A stretch of 64,000 nt of DNA, taken from Streptosporangium sp. NBC_01495 (GTDB taxonomy: Bacteria > Actinomycetota > Actinomycetes > Streptosporangiales > Streptosporangiaceae). The stretch lies in assembly GCF_036250735.1 (NCBI RefSeq), contig NZ_CP109430.1, positions 3,100,001 to 3,164,000 on the forward strand, read 5' to 3'. Made by a program: the position numbers and the translations under genes. Numbering within the stretch: the stretch's first letter is position 1; every line of letters starts with the position of its first letter. Shown in pieces: positions 34,779-43,538 of the stretch. The notes beneath the pieces were generated by a model that worked only from the letters and a program-made list of their open reading frames with translations, made no database searches and was not told where the DNA came from.

Positions 34779-35987
34779 ATGGTCCGTCGGCAAGCCATGA
34801 TCACCGGATGCGTCCTAGTAGTCACCGCACTCAGCCTGGCAGCGGTTCCAGCCGCCGCCAATCGCCAGACAGCAGACTCCCCGGCCGCTCCACTCGCCCC
34901 GGGACCATGGCCGCCGGGCATGATCCAGGCGCTTCAGCGCGACCTCGGGCTCAGCAAGGATCAAGCCGAGATCCGGCTGGTCAACGAGGCCCGCCTGGCA
35001 CCGATCGAGGCCAAACTCCGCGATAGTCTCGGGGACCGCTTCGGCGGCTCTTGGCTGTCGGGCACCACCGCCCGAAGCTTGGTGGTGGCTACTACCAGTG
35101 CCGCCGACATTCCCGCGATCCTCGCTGCGGGCGCCCAGGCTGAGGTCGTCACCCGATCGCTGGCACAGTTGATACCGATCAAGCAGAGTCTCGACGCGGC
35201 TCTTCCCGCCCGCCCGCGTGTGGGCAGCGTGCGCTACATCGACGTGCGAAACAACAAGGTCGTGATCTTGTCGGCGGCGCCTGAGCAGGCCGAAGCGATC
35301 ATCGAGACCGTCGGAGTGAACAAAGACGTGGTCAGCGTGATTCCCTCCTTCGAGATACCACGGCTCCTTGGTGATGTGCGAGGTGGGGACGCCTACTACA
35401 CCGGCATCACAAGTCGCTGCTCGATCGGGTTCGCCGTAACCAAGGGAGCCCAAAGAGGGTTCGTCAGCGCCGGTCACTGCGGCAAGAAAGGGGCAGCCAC
35501 CGTCGGCGCCGACCGGACCGCTCAGGGCATCTTCCAGGGATCGGTATTCCCCGGCAGCGACTACGCCTGGATCGCGGTCAACACCAACTGGACGCTCACA
35601 CCGACGGTAAGTAACGGCGGCGCCGGGATCGACGAATCCGTGCCCGTAGCAGGCGCACGGGCCGCCATCGAGGGCGCCTCGGTCTGCCGGTCCGGCTCCA
35701 CCACCGACTGGCACTGCGGTCTCATCCAGCAGCGCGACGCCAGCGTCACCTACCCCCAGGGCAACGTCTTCGAGCTGACCCGCACCAGCGTCTGTGCCGA
35801 ACCCGGCGACTCGGGCGGTTCCTTCATCTCCATCGACCAGGCCCAGGGCGTCACCTCCGGCGGCTCCGGCGACTGCAGCTCCGGTGGCACCACCTACTTC
35901 CAGCCGATCGGCGAGATCCTCACCGCCTACGGACTGAAATTGCTGACCGCCACCCGTACACCGCCTACGACCACAAGTGCCCGTTGA
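34779..35987 (+). CDS. Streptogrisin/alpha-lytic-type secreted serine protease
   Basis: This 402-residue precursor has a signal peptide (about 1-27), a pro-region (about 45-195) and an S1E protease domain. The triad is His in SAGHCG, Asp in GSDYAWI and Ser in EPGDSGGS, with paired cysteines around each. The pro-region should assist folding and be removed autocatalytically. The mature enzyme is extracellular. The C-terminal Thr/Pro tail is short and carries no binding module. RBS gagg precedes ATG 34779. Confidence 0.9.
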   Translation: MVRRQAMITGCVLVVTALSLAAVPAAANRQTADSPAAPLAPGPWPPGMIQALQRDLGLSKDQAEIRLVNEARLAPIEAKLRDSLGDRFGGSWLSGTTARSLVVATTSAADIPAILAAGAQAEVVTRSLAQLIPIKQSLDAALPARPRVGSVRYIDVRNNKVVILSAAPEQAEAIIETVGVNKDVVSVIPSFEIPRLLGDVRGGDAYYTGITSRCSIGFAVTKGAQRGFVSAGHCGKKGAATVGADRTAQGIFQGSVFPGSDYAWIAVNTNWTLTPTVSNGGAGIDESVPVAGARAAIEGASVCRSGSTTDWHCGLIQQRDASVTYPQGNVFELTRTSVCAEPGDSGGSFISIDQAQGVTSGGSGDCSSGGTTYFQPIGEILTAYGLKLLTATRTPPTTTSAR

Positions 35988-36000
35988 TCGGCTCTTACGG

Positions 36001-36312
36001 AGCGGAGCGGCCGGCGCCAATCCGAAGGACCCCGTAGGGGCCGCGTAGCGGTTGGGGCCGGTGGTCGGAGCGGCCTGTCAACGGGTGAACATCAGGGACT
36101 TGATCAGTACGTCATCGATTAGACGTACTACCGGTGGCTACGTCATCGCGGAGTCGTAGGCCTGAGGCGGCTGCGCGTAGGCGGTGGGCGGGTTCGTTCG
36201 GTGCGGCGGGTGCGTTGTGCGGCGGGGTCCGGCCGTCCGCGCCGGGCGGGCGCGGGACGGGACCGGCGCCCACGCCGCATGCCCGGTCCCGATGTCCGGG
36301 CGGCGCGGGCGG
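36001..36312 (+). repeat. Two-block GC-rich dispersed repeat, copy B
   Basis: Block 1 (36001-36072) and block 2 (36219-36312) match copy A at 31011-31234. Block 2 is identical over 94 bp. Copy B lies outside the integrative element, 13 bp after the protease stop. Nothing else is recognised between 35988 and 36479. Confidence 0.9.
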
Positions 36313-36479
36313 GCTGCCCGGCTGGGGCTGAAACTGCGCACGCCACCGCCATCGATCGTTTTATTTCTCCCTGAGGGCCAACATGTCATCGGATTCGGGT
36401 GCCGAGCCGAGTATTCCGTGGACGATCGTGAACAGCGGCGGACGCGATAGGGCGACCCGCTCGGCATGCTCGCCGGTGG

Positions 36480-37673
36480 TCACGGGGACGGGACCCCTCG
36501 CGGAGCGGGGGCCGGCTGCTCGGGACGCGGGCCGCCCTTGGGCCAGAGCAGGGAGCCCGGCCTGCGGGCCTCGCGGCGGATCTTCCACACCCCGAGCTTG
36601 CAGGTCAGCTCCTTGTACGCCGCGCTGATGCGGCCGCCGACGTAGACGTTCACCGAGGTGTCGTCCTTGCGGGCGAGCTGTCGCATGGCGGCGTGCCGGC
36701 CGAGGCTGACGCACGACCCCGTGAGGGCCAGGTTGATCACCGCCGGTTCGGTTCCCGCGATGCGGCTCAGCACGGTGTCGGCGGCCTGTGCCCCGAGCGG
36801 CGCGGCGGCCTGGCAGCTCATCCGCAGTGGCCGGCCCGACGGTGCGGCGGCGTCGCCGGCCGCGACGACGCGGTCGTCGTCGACGCTGGTCAGCGTCTCG
36901 TCGGTGAGCAGCCGGCCGAGCTCGTCGGTGCGCAGCCCGCTCGCGGCCGCCAACTCCGGCACACCGAAACCGGCCGCCCAGATGGTCAGTGCGCTCGCAC
37001 GCACCGTACCGTCGGCGAAGACGACCGCGTCCGGCCGGACCTCGGTCACCTCATTGGCCTCGAGCACGGCGACACCGTGCCGGGACAGCCACTTGGCGAC
37101 GTATCGGCGACCCGGCGCACTCACTGAGGGTGCCAGGATTCCGCCACACACCAGCGTGATCCTGCGTCCTTGTTCGGCCAGTTCGGCGGCCGTCTCGATG
37201 CCGGTCAACCCACCGCCGACCACGGTGACCGGAGCGTCGGGAGGCAACTCGTCGAGCCTGGCGCGCAGCCGCTGCGCGGGCTCGAATTCGGCGATGTCGA
37301 ACGCGAATTCGGCCGCGCCGGGCACCGATGACGGTATCGCCGCGGTGCTGCCGACCGCGTAGATGACGTAGTCGTAGTCCAGCGCGCGGCCCGACGCCAG
37401 CCGTACCGTGCGAGCGGCGGTGTCGACGCGTGTGACGTTGTCGACGACCAACCGGATGCCCTCGCCGAGTAGCGTGCCGTAGTCAACCGTGGCCTCGCCG
37501 GTGCCGGCCACGAACTGGTGCAGCCGGATGCGATCGACGAACTCCGGGCGGGGATTGACCAGCGTGATGTCGACGTCGGCGCGCATCCGCAGATGGTTGG
37601 CCGCGAGCGTTCCGGCGTAACCGCCGCCGATGACGACGACCCTGTGGGGGGTGTGGTGTTCGGGCATGGACAT
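36480..37673 (-). CDS. FAD-dependent pyridine nucleotide oxidoreductase (NDH-2-like)
   Basis: This 397-residue protein has two dinucleotide folds: VVVIGGGYAGTLAANHL near the N-terminus (FAD) and TVVGGGLTGIETAAELAEQG in the middle (NAD(P)H). A late VVAAGDAAAP motif is present. It resembles type II NADH dehydrogenases and related soluble reductases but lacks a clear membrane helix. ATGs at 37673 and 37667 are both possible. It is divergent from the ECF41-like sigma gene across paired promoters and is the likely main target of that sigma factor. Confidence 0.87.
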   Translation of the reverse strand: MSMPEHHTPHRVVVIGGGYAGTLAANHLRMRADVDITLVNPRPEFVDRIRLHQFVAGTGEATVDYGTLLGEGIRLVVDNVTRVDTAARTVRLASGRALDYDYVIYAVGSTAAIPSSVPGAAEFAFDIAEFEPAQRLRARLDELPPDAPVTVVGGGLTGIETAAELAEQGRRITLVCGGILAPSVSAPGRRYVAKWLSRHGVAVLEANEVTEVRPDAVVFADGTVRASALTIWAAGFGVPELAAASGLRTDELGRLLTDETLTSVDDDRVVAAGDAAAPSGRPLRMSCQAAAPLGAQAADTVLSRIAGTEPAVINLALTGSCVSLGRHAAMRQLARKDDTSVNVYVGGRISAAYKELTCKLGVWKIRREARRPGSLLWPKGGPRPEQPAPAPRGVPSP

Positions 37674-37850
37674 GGAGAGGTTTCCCTTCTCGATCTCAGC
37701 GAGGGTGTGAGGCTTGCGACGCGATGGGGGTTCTTCAACACGAAATGGCCGGCGCGGGGACGATTCCGTGTTCCGACACGGGGTTCTCGACGGCGATTCG
37801 CATACCCGCCGGGGGCTGCTACCCGCGTGCTGGATGGAGTCTCACCAGTC

Positions 37851-37878
37851 CGACAACACAGGACCTCGAAATGTGAGG
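37851..37878 (-). promoter_or_regulatory. ECF-type promoter reading toward the oxidoreductase
   Basis: On the minus strand CCTCACA (37878-37872) is followed by 16 nt and TGTCG (37855-37851). Both elements and the spacing are identical to the plus-strand copy at 37890. They resemble the reported ECF41 consensus TGTCACA with 16 nt and CGTC. The predicted leader to the oxidoreductase start is about 170 nt. Confidence 0.65.
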
Positions 37879-37889
37879 CGACGCGCCAA

Positions 37890-37917
37890 CCTCACAGTTC
37901 ACTGCGCTGTCTTGTCG
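37890..37917 (+). promoter_or_regulatory. ECF-type promoter reading toward the sigma factor gene
   Basis: CCTCACA (37890-37896), 16 nt, then TGTCG (37913-37917). It mirrors the divergent promoter at 37878; the two -35 boxes form an inverted repeat with an 11-bp spacer. Autoregulation of the sigma gene is expected. Confidence 0.65.
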
Positions 37918-37957
37918 AACCGGTAAGGAAGACACGACCAAGGGAGCCGACGACATC

Positions 37958-38956
37958 ATGACCATCCAGTCCGAGCCAGGAGGCGGCCGGCCGGATCCGG
38001 GCCTGGCCGAGCTCATGGGCGAGCGGCGTCAGCTGATCAATCTCTCCTACCGGCTCCTCGGCTCCCTGGCCGACGCCGAGGACGTCGTCCAGGAGACCTA
38101 CGCCCGCTGGTACGCCATGTCCCGGCAACAGCAGGACGTCATCGAATCCCCCGGCGCCTGGCTGACCAAGGTCGCCGGCCGCCTCTGCCTCAACGTGCTC
38201 TCCTCGGCACGGGCCCGGCGAGAGACCTACGTGGGCGAGTGGATCCCCGAACCGCTGCCCGAACCTACGGAGTGGATCAGCGGGCGGTCGGACGGCATCA
38301 CCGTTGACCCTGCCGACCGGGTCACCCTGGACGAGTCGGTCAACATGGCCTTCCTCGTCGTGCTCGACTCGATGACCCCGGCCGAACGCGTCGCGTTCGT
38401 CCTGCACGACGTCTTCCGCTACCCCTTCGCCGAGGTGGCCGAGATCGTCGGCCGTACCCCCGCGGCCTGCCGTCAGCTGGCCTCCTCGGCCCGCCGTCGT
38501 ATTCGCGTGTCGCGGGCTCCCCGGGCTCTGCCATCCCAGCAGGCCGGCATCGTCAGGGACTTCAAGCGAGCCTGGGAGGCCAGGGACATCGACGCCCTCA
38601 TCGGCCTCCTCGACCCCGACGCCACGGCGATCGCCGACGGCGGTGGCGTCGTCGGCGCCGTGCTTCGCCCGATCGAAGGCGCCGAGCAGATCGCGCGCTC
38701 CCTGGTCCATCTTGAGGGCAGGCTCCGCAACCTGACGATCCTGGAGAGTGCGGTCAACGGCCAGCCCGGCCTGATCGCCCAGCACGACGGCGTCACCGTG
38801 TCGGTGTACGCGTTCGAGGTCGCAGGCGACCGGATCAAGCACATCTGGGCGGTACGCAACCCCGACAAGCTCCGGCCGTGGACCGGTGGGGCCGCGGCAC
38901 TCGGAGACCCAGGAACAGCAGGTGACGCCCGAGCGATGGAAGGTGACCTCAGCTAG
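37958..38956 (+). CDS. ECF41-type RNA polymerase sigma factor with SnoaL-like C-terminus
   Basis: This 332-residue protein has sigma-2 (INLSYRLLGSLADAEDVVQET) and sigma-4 (FRYPFAEVAEIVGRTPAACRQ) regions, then a SnoaL_2 domain of about 120 residues. WIPEPLPEP in the linker, DGGG in the extension and NPDKL near the end match the conserved motifs of the ECF41 group. In that group the C-terminal extension modulates activity in place of a membrane anti-sigma factor, and the usual target is an adjacent oxidoreductase/CMD/epimerase gene. That agrees with the divergent flavin oxidoreductase here. Confidence 0.9.
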   Translation: MTIQSEPGGGRPDPGLAELMGERRQLINLSYRLLGSLADAEDVVQETYARWYAMSRQQQDVIESPGAWLTKVAGRLCLNVLSSARARRETYVGEWIPEPLPEPTEWISGRSDGITVDPADRVTLDESVNMAFLVVLDSMTPAERVAFVLHDVFRYPFAEVAEIVGRTPAACRQLASSARRRIRVSRAPRALPSQQAGIVRDFKRAWEARDIDALIGLLDPDATAIADGGGVVGAVLRPIEGAEQIARSLVHLEGRLRNLTILESAVNGQPGLIAQHDGVTVSVYAFEVAGDRIKHIWAVRNPDKLRPWTGGAAALGDPGTAGDARAMEGDLS

Positions 38957-39129
38957 CACGGACACGCTTGGTTTCGAGCGCGCCCTGCCCGAGGTCAAAG
39001 AGTTTCGCCGGTGCCCCCACCCGCGACGGACGGTATCACCGCAGGCCGGTGGCACCACACTCGACGCTCAATGTTCAGGCGCCTCCACAGACTTGCCTGG
39101 TGGCGCAGACGGTCTCACACGATCACAGG

Positions 39130-40338
39130 ATGGATGGACAGAAGATGATGAAAGCACTGGAATTGCCGCTGCACATGCGGCGGAACGGTCTCAACCCGGT
39201 CGAGGAGCTGGCCCGGGCTCGCGACGGCGAGGGGGTGGTGCAGGTGGCGACGCTGTTCGGCGGGTCCGCGTACCTGGTCTGCCGCCAGGAGGATGTCCGC
39301 CAGGTGCTGGCGGATCCGGCCCGGTTCAGCAGCGCCCTCGCGCCGGTCCCGGGGGCTGGTGAGGTGGACGCCGACGAGCTGGCCACGATGCGGGCCGGCC
39401 AGCTGATCGGGTTCGACCCGCCCGAGCACACGCGGTTGCGCCGGATGCTCACCCCGGAGTTCACGGTACGGCGGATGCGCAGGCTCGAGCCGCGGATCAC
39501 CGAGATCGTCCAGGCGGCCCTGGACGATCTGGAGCGGGCCGGTAAGCCGGCCGACCTGGTGGAGCACTTCGCGCTGCCGGTGCCGTCGCTGGTGATCTGC
39601 GAACTGCTGGGTGTGCCGTATGCCGACCGCGCCGAGTTCCAGGATCGTTCCGTGCGCCTGCTGGATGTGTCGTTGCCGGTGGAGCAGCTGAACGCGGCGC
39701 AGCGGGAGGACCGTGCCTACCTGGCCGGCCTGGTGGCCCGCGCGCAGGCGGATCCGGGTGAGGACATGCTGGGCATGCTGGTGCGCGAGCACGGCGACGA
39801 TCTCAGTACCGACGAGCTGGTCGGCATCGCGGGACTGCTGCTGCTGGCCGGGCACGAGACGACCTCGAGCATGCTCGGCCTGGGCACCCTGGCCCTGCTG
39901 CGGCACCCGGACCAGCTCGCCATGGTCCGCGAGGACCCGGCGCTGGTCGAGCCCGTCGTCGAGGAGCTGTTGCGCTGGCTGTCGATCGTGCAGTTGCTGC
40001 CGCCGCGCATGACCACGACGGATGTGGAGATCGCCGGGCAGGCCATCCCCGCGGGCTCGCTCGTGATCTGCTCGCTTCCCGCCGCCAACCGCGACCCTGC
40101 CTTCATCGACGATCCCGAGACCCTCGACATCACCCGGGGAGCCGCCGGTCACGCCGCCTTCGGCCACGGTGTGCACCACTGCCTCGGGGCGCCGCTGGCG
40201 CGGATGGAGATGCGCATCGCCTTCCCGGCACTGCTGCGCCGCTTTCCCGGTCTCGCCCTGGCCGACCCGGACGAGCAGGCCGACTTCCGGGCCTTCAGCA
40301 TCGTGTACGGCTTGAACTCGCTGCCGGTGACCTGGTGA
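39130..40338 (+). CDS. Cytochrome P450
   Basis: This P450 of about 402 residues has the I-helix LLLAGHETTSSM, ExxR EELLRWL and the heme loop FGHGVHHCLGAPLARME with the axial Cys. It is a soluble bacterial class I type needing ferredoxin and a reductase, which are not encoded nearby. Starts at 39130 and 39145/39148 are possible, none with a strong RBS. The stop lies just before a DoxX-like gene. Substrate unknown. It may belong to the ECF41 neighbourhood, 173 bp upstream. Confidence 0.92.
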   Translation: MDGQKMMKALELPLHMRRNGLNPVEELARARDGEGVVQVATLFGGSAYLVCRQEDVRQVLADPARFSSALAPVPGAGEVDADELATMRAGQLIGFDPPEHTRLRRMLTPEFTVRRMRRLEPRITEIVQAALDDLERAGKPADLVEHFALPVPSLVICELLGVPYADRAEFQDRSVRLLDVSLPVEQLNAAQREDRAYLAGLVARAQADPGEDMLGMLVREHGDDLSTDELVGIAGLLLLAGHETTSSMLGLGTLALLRHPDQLAMVREDPALVEPVVEELLRWLSIVQLLPPRMTTTDVEIAGQAIPAGSLVICSLPAANRDPAFIDDPETLDITRGAAGHAAFGHGVHHCLGAPLARMEMRIAFPALLRRFPGLALADPDEQADFRAFSIVYGLNSLPVTW

Positions 40339-40355
40339 AACGCAAGAGGAATCTC

Positions 40356-41033
40356 ATGAACATGCCAGATCGATTTGACGAGGAGGCTGAGATGCAAACT
40401 CAAACGACCAAAACGTTCCAGCACGCGAGGGACGAGAAGCCGACCACCGTCGCACGAAGCGGCTGGAACCGGAGCCGGATCCGCCCCATCGCCTTTTGGA
40501 CCACCACGTTTGTAATCGTCTTCGAGTTGGTTGCCGGATCGGTGTGGAACCTTCTGCCGATCGAATGGGTGGAAGTCCAGTTGCGCCACCTGGGATACCC
40601 GCACTACTTCGCCTACATTCTCACCGTGTGGCAGGCCGGTGCGGCCGTCGCGATCATCGCGCCCAGGCTCCCGCTGATCAAGGAATGGGCGTACGCGGGT
40701 GCCTTTTTCCTGTGGTCGAGTGCCGTGGTGTCGCATCTGATAGTCGGCGACGGGCCTCAGACGTGGGGAGTGCCGCTGGTGTTCGGGACGTGCGCCATCG
40801 CGTCGTGGGTGCTGAGGCCTGCCGATCGTCGGCTCCCGGCGACGCGGCTTCGTCGGGGCCGCCCTGCCAACGCCGGACAAAATGGGGCCGGCTTGCCGGA
40901 AACCCGTCCTCGCGCCTGGGTCGTTCCGATCGGGCTCCTCGTTGTCCTGTATGCCGTTTCGTTCCTCACGCTGCCCGCGGCCGAAGCCATGACGCACGGG
41001 TGGGCGGTTGAGAACGGCTGGATCGACGAGTAG
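40356..41033 (+). CDS. DoxX-like membrane protein
   Basis: A protein of about 225 residues with four predicted helices: FWTTTFVIVFELVAGSVWNL, YFAYILTVWQAGAAVAIIAP, WAYAGAFFLWSSAVVSHLIV and a later pair. VEVQLRHLGYPHYFAYIL matches the DoxX_2 family, small membrane proteins sometimes tied to redox or thiosulfate metabolism. ATG 40356 follows aagagga by 5 nt; a GTG at 40335 overlaps the P450 stop. It is probably co-transcribed with the P450. Confidence 0.72.
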   Translation: MNMPDRFDEEAEMQTQTTKTFQHARDEKPTTVARSGWNRSRIRPIAFWTTTFVIVFELVAGSVWNLLPIEWVEVQLRHLGYPHYFAYILTVWQAGAAVAIIAPRLPLIKEWAYAGAFFLWSSAVVSHLIVGDGPQTWGVPLVFGTCAIASWVLRPADRRLPATRLRRGRPANAGQNGAGLPETRPRAWVVPIGLLVVLYAVSFLTLPAAEAMTHGWAVENGWIDE

Positions 41034-41117
41034 TGGCCTTGAAGGTCTCGACGTCTCGCCGACACATGGTTCCGTGACACCGTCGTGGGCGCACGAAACA
41101 GCGTCGCACGCACCGGC

Positions 41118-41380
41118 GAAAAGCGGCCGTCGCGGCGCTCGACGAGCTCAGGGCGCTGGGCGCGGAGACGGTCGTCCCGGGACACGGCGGGGTGTGCGGG
41201 CCGGAGGTCATCGACCACGTGCAGGGCTATCTGTGGTTCGTGCTCGCCACAGCCGAGCGTGGCAGGCAGGCCGGGCTGTCCCCGCTGGAGACCGCGCGAG
41301 ACCGACCTGGGGGAGTACGCGGGACCGCTCGACCCCGAGCGCGTCGTCGGCAACCTGCACTCCGCCAGGGATCTCCCTGC
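41118..41380 (+). pseudogene. Metallo-beta-lactamase-fold hydrolase C-terminal remnant
   Basis: One frame reads AAVAALDELRALGAETVVPG, then HGGVCGPEVIDHVQGYLWFV up to LSPLETAR. The rest (ETDLGEYAGPLDPERVVGNL) is in a different frame. Together they match the end of MBL-fold hydrolases, including the VVPGHG metal-binding His. At least one frameshift near 41297 and loss of the N-terminal HxHxDH domain make it non-functional. Confidence 0.75.
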
Positions 41381-41391
41381 CCGAAGGAAGG

Positions 41392-43308
41392 TCAGGACAG
41401 GTGGCGGGCCCACCACTCCAGGACGGCCTCGAAGCGCTGCAGGCGGTGCCTCGGGCGGCCGCTGCGCGTGAGCTCGTGTCCCCCGCCGGGGAAGAGCAGG
41501 AGCTCGGCGGGGACGCCGTTGCGGCGCAGCGCGACGAACATCCGCTGCGCCTGCTCGACCGGGCAGCGGATGTCGTCCTCGGAGTGGACCACTGCGAACG
41601 GCAGGGTGATCCGGTCGGCCTGGTAGAGCGGGCTCATCGCGCGCTGGGCCTCCGGATCGGGGCCGCAGTAGGCCTCGGCGAAGAACCAGCCGATGTCGGA
41701 GGAGCCGGTGAAGGAGTCCCAGGCGTTGACCGCGCGCTCGCTCCAGGCGGCCCTGAACCGGTCCCCGTGGCGGGCGGCCAGCCAGCTCGTCATGAAGCCG
41801 CCGTAGGAGCCGCCCATCACGCCCACCCGTTCGGCGTCGCACGCGGGGTCGGCCAGCGCCGCGTCCAGCAGGGCGAGCACGTCGTCGGCGTCCACGCCGC
41901 CCAGCGCGCCGATCACCGACCGGCCGTGCGCCTGGCCGTACCCGCAGGAGCCGCGCGGGTTGGGCAGGACCACCGCGTACCCGGCGCCCGTGTAGACCTG
42001 GGTCTCGTCCAGGAACGCCCACCCGTGCTGATGGAAGGGGCCGCCGTGCACGTTCAGCAGCACCGGGTGCGGCCCGTCGCCCTCGGGCAGGGCCAGCCAG
42101 CCGTGCACCGGGTAGCCGTCGGCGGAGACGGCGGTGATCTCACGCAGTGGCCTGATCCCGGCGAGGGTGCCCGAGAAGTCGGTCAGCGCCCCGTCGGGGG
42201 TGACCACCTCGCCGGGGCTCGAGGGCGTGGACACCACCGCGACGATCCGCTCCCCGCACGAGGTGAACGCCCTGACCCTCGCCCGCTCACCCAGGACCGG
42301 GACGAGCTTTTCCAGCGGCGCGTCGAGGGCGCCGGAGGGCACCAGGCGCAGCTCGACCGCGCCGCGCGTCCGCACCGCGACCAGGACGCCGTCCTCCCGG
42401 GGTACGGGAGGCAGCTGCTCGCAGTCCACCGACTCCTCCTCGGTCAGCCGGGTCCCGGCCGCCACCTCGCCGCCCTCGCCCGTGCCGCCGATCCGCAGCG
42501 GCGCGCGGTAGAGGCCCGTGTTGCGGGCCGCCGCGTCGACGCCGGAGAACTCCGTACCGAGGTAGAGCACCTCCCCGCCGGGCAGGGCGACGGGATGCCC
42601 GGCGGAGCCGTCGCTGCGCACCGCGAGGATCGGGGCGCCCCCACCGGACGGAACCGCGTACACGTCCGTGTGCAGGCTCTCGCCGTCCAGGTCGCGGGGG
42701 GCCGAGACCAGCACGTGCTCGCCGTCCGGCGTCCAGCCGGGAGACTCCACGTCGTAGGGCCCCTCGGTCAGCCGTACCGGCTGAGGGACGTCGGCGAGGG
42801 CGTTGACCGTGAACAGGCTCTGCCGCCGGTCGAAGGTGAAACCGATCCCCTCGGTCCGGTAGCGCAGTCCGGTGATCCGGCGGGGCGCCTCGGCCGCGGC
42901 GCCCACCCCCTCCTCGGTGCCGTACCGGCCGGGCTCGGCGACCCGGGCGACGAACGCGATCCGGCGGGAGTCCGGCGCCCAGACCGGGACGCCCGCGCCC
43001 AGCGGCAGATCGGTGACCGGCCACGCCTCGCCACCGCCGGTGGGCATCACGTACAGCTGCGGGGCGCCCTCGCGGTCGGCGTCGGCGCGCAGGAAGGCGA
43101 CCCAGGCGCCGTCGGGGGAGACGCTCGGCGCGCTGTCGCGGTCGCCGGAGGTGAACCGGACGGGCGGGCCGTCCGCGGGCACCCGCCACAGACTTCCCGG
43201 GTAGGCGTCGGCCTCCAGGTCGGGCCGGGCCACGTCGACGAGGAGAAGGTCGCCGTGGAGCGTGACGCTGCCGGGGATGGTGAGCAGGGCGAGGTCTTCA
43301 GGGCGCAT
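41392..43308 (-). CDS. S9-family prolyl oligopeptidase-like serine peptidase
   Basis: This 638-residue protein has an N-terminal beta-propeller (about 1-380) with repeated SPDGAWVAFL/APDSRRIAFV motifs, and a C-terminal alpha/beta hydrolase. The nucleophile is in GVMGGSYGGFMTSW, Asp in HSEDDIRCP and His in GGGHELT. It belongs to the acylaminoacyl-peptidase/dipeptidyl-peptidase group and lacks a signal peptide, so it trims peptides in the cytoplasm. ATG 43308 (MRPEDLALL) is the family-like start; GTG 43326 is an alternative. Confidence 0.9.
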   Translation of the reverse strand: MRPEDLALLTIPGSVTLHGDLLLVDVARPDLEADAYPGSLWRVPADGPPVRFTSGDRDSAPSVSPDGAWVAFLRADADREGAPQLYVMPTGGGEAWPVTDLPLGAGVPVWAPDSRRIAFVARVAEPGRYGTEEGVGAAAEAPRRITGLRYRTEGIGFTFDRRQSLFTVNALADVPQPVRLTEGPYDVESPGWTPDGEHVLVSAPRDLDGESLHTDVYAVPSGGGAPILAVRSDGSAGHPVALPGGEVLYLGTEFSGVDAAARNTGLYRAPLRIGGTGEGGEVAAGTRLTEEESVDCEQLPPVPREDGVLVAVRTRGAVELRLVPSGALDAPLEKLVPVLGERARVRAFTSCGERIVAVVSTPSSPGEVVTPDGALTDFSGTLAGIRPLREITAVSADGYPVHGWLALPEGDGPHPVLLNVHGGPFHQHGWAFLDETQVYTGAGYAVVLPNPRGSCGYGQAHGRSVIGALGGVDADDVLALLDAALADPACDAERVGVMGGSYGGFMTSWLAARHGDRFRAAWSERAVNAWDSFTGSSDIGWFFAEAYCGPDPEAQRAMSPLYQADRITLPFAVVHSEDDIRCPVEQAQRMFVALRRNGVPAELLLFPGGGHELTRSGRPRHRLQRFEAVLEWWARHLS

Positions 43309-43538
43309 AGCCAACAACGCTATCACCCCTTTAGTAATTAATAAGGCTGGTTTAAAGTGCTATGTCTGTTCTGGTGGAGATGGTGCTCTTGTTGTGTTCT
43401 TCCCCTTGGGGAAGGTGATTGTTTATCCGGTCCCTTCGAATACCTGAAGGCGCCGATACGAAAGGACGGTTGAGTCATTGATGGTGTCGTGCCACTTTTG
43501 ACGTTAACCCTCCTTTTCGGGAAGGTCCTGGTGAAGGG

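Noticed and set aside
41008..43341. 777-codon plus-strand frame across the S9 peptidase gene
   Set aside because: It is antisense to an intact S9 peptidase with a full catalytic triad; composition is of the mirror-frame type.
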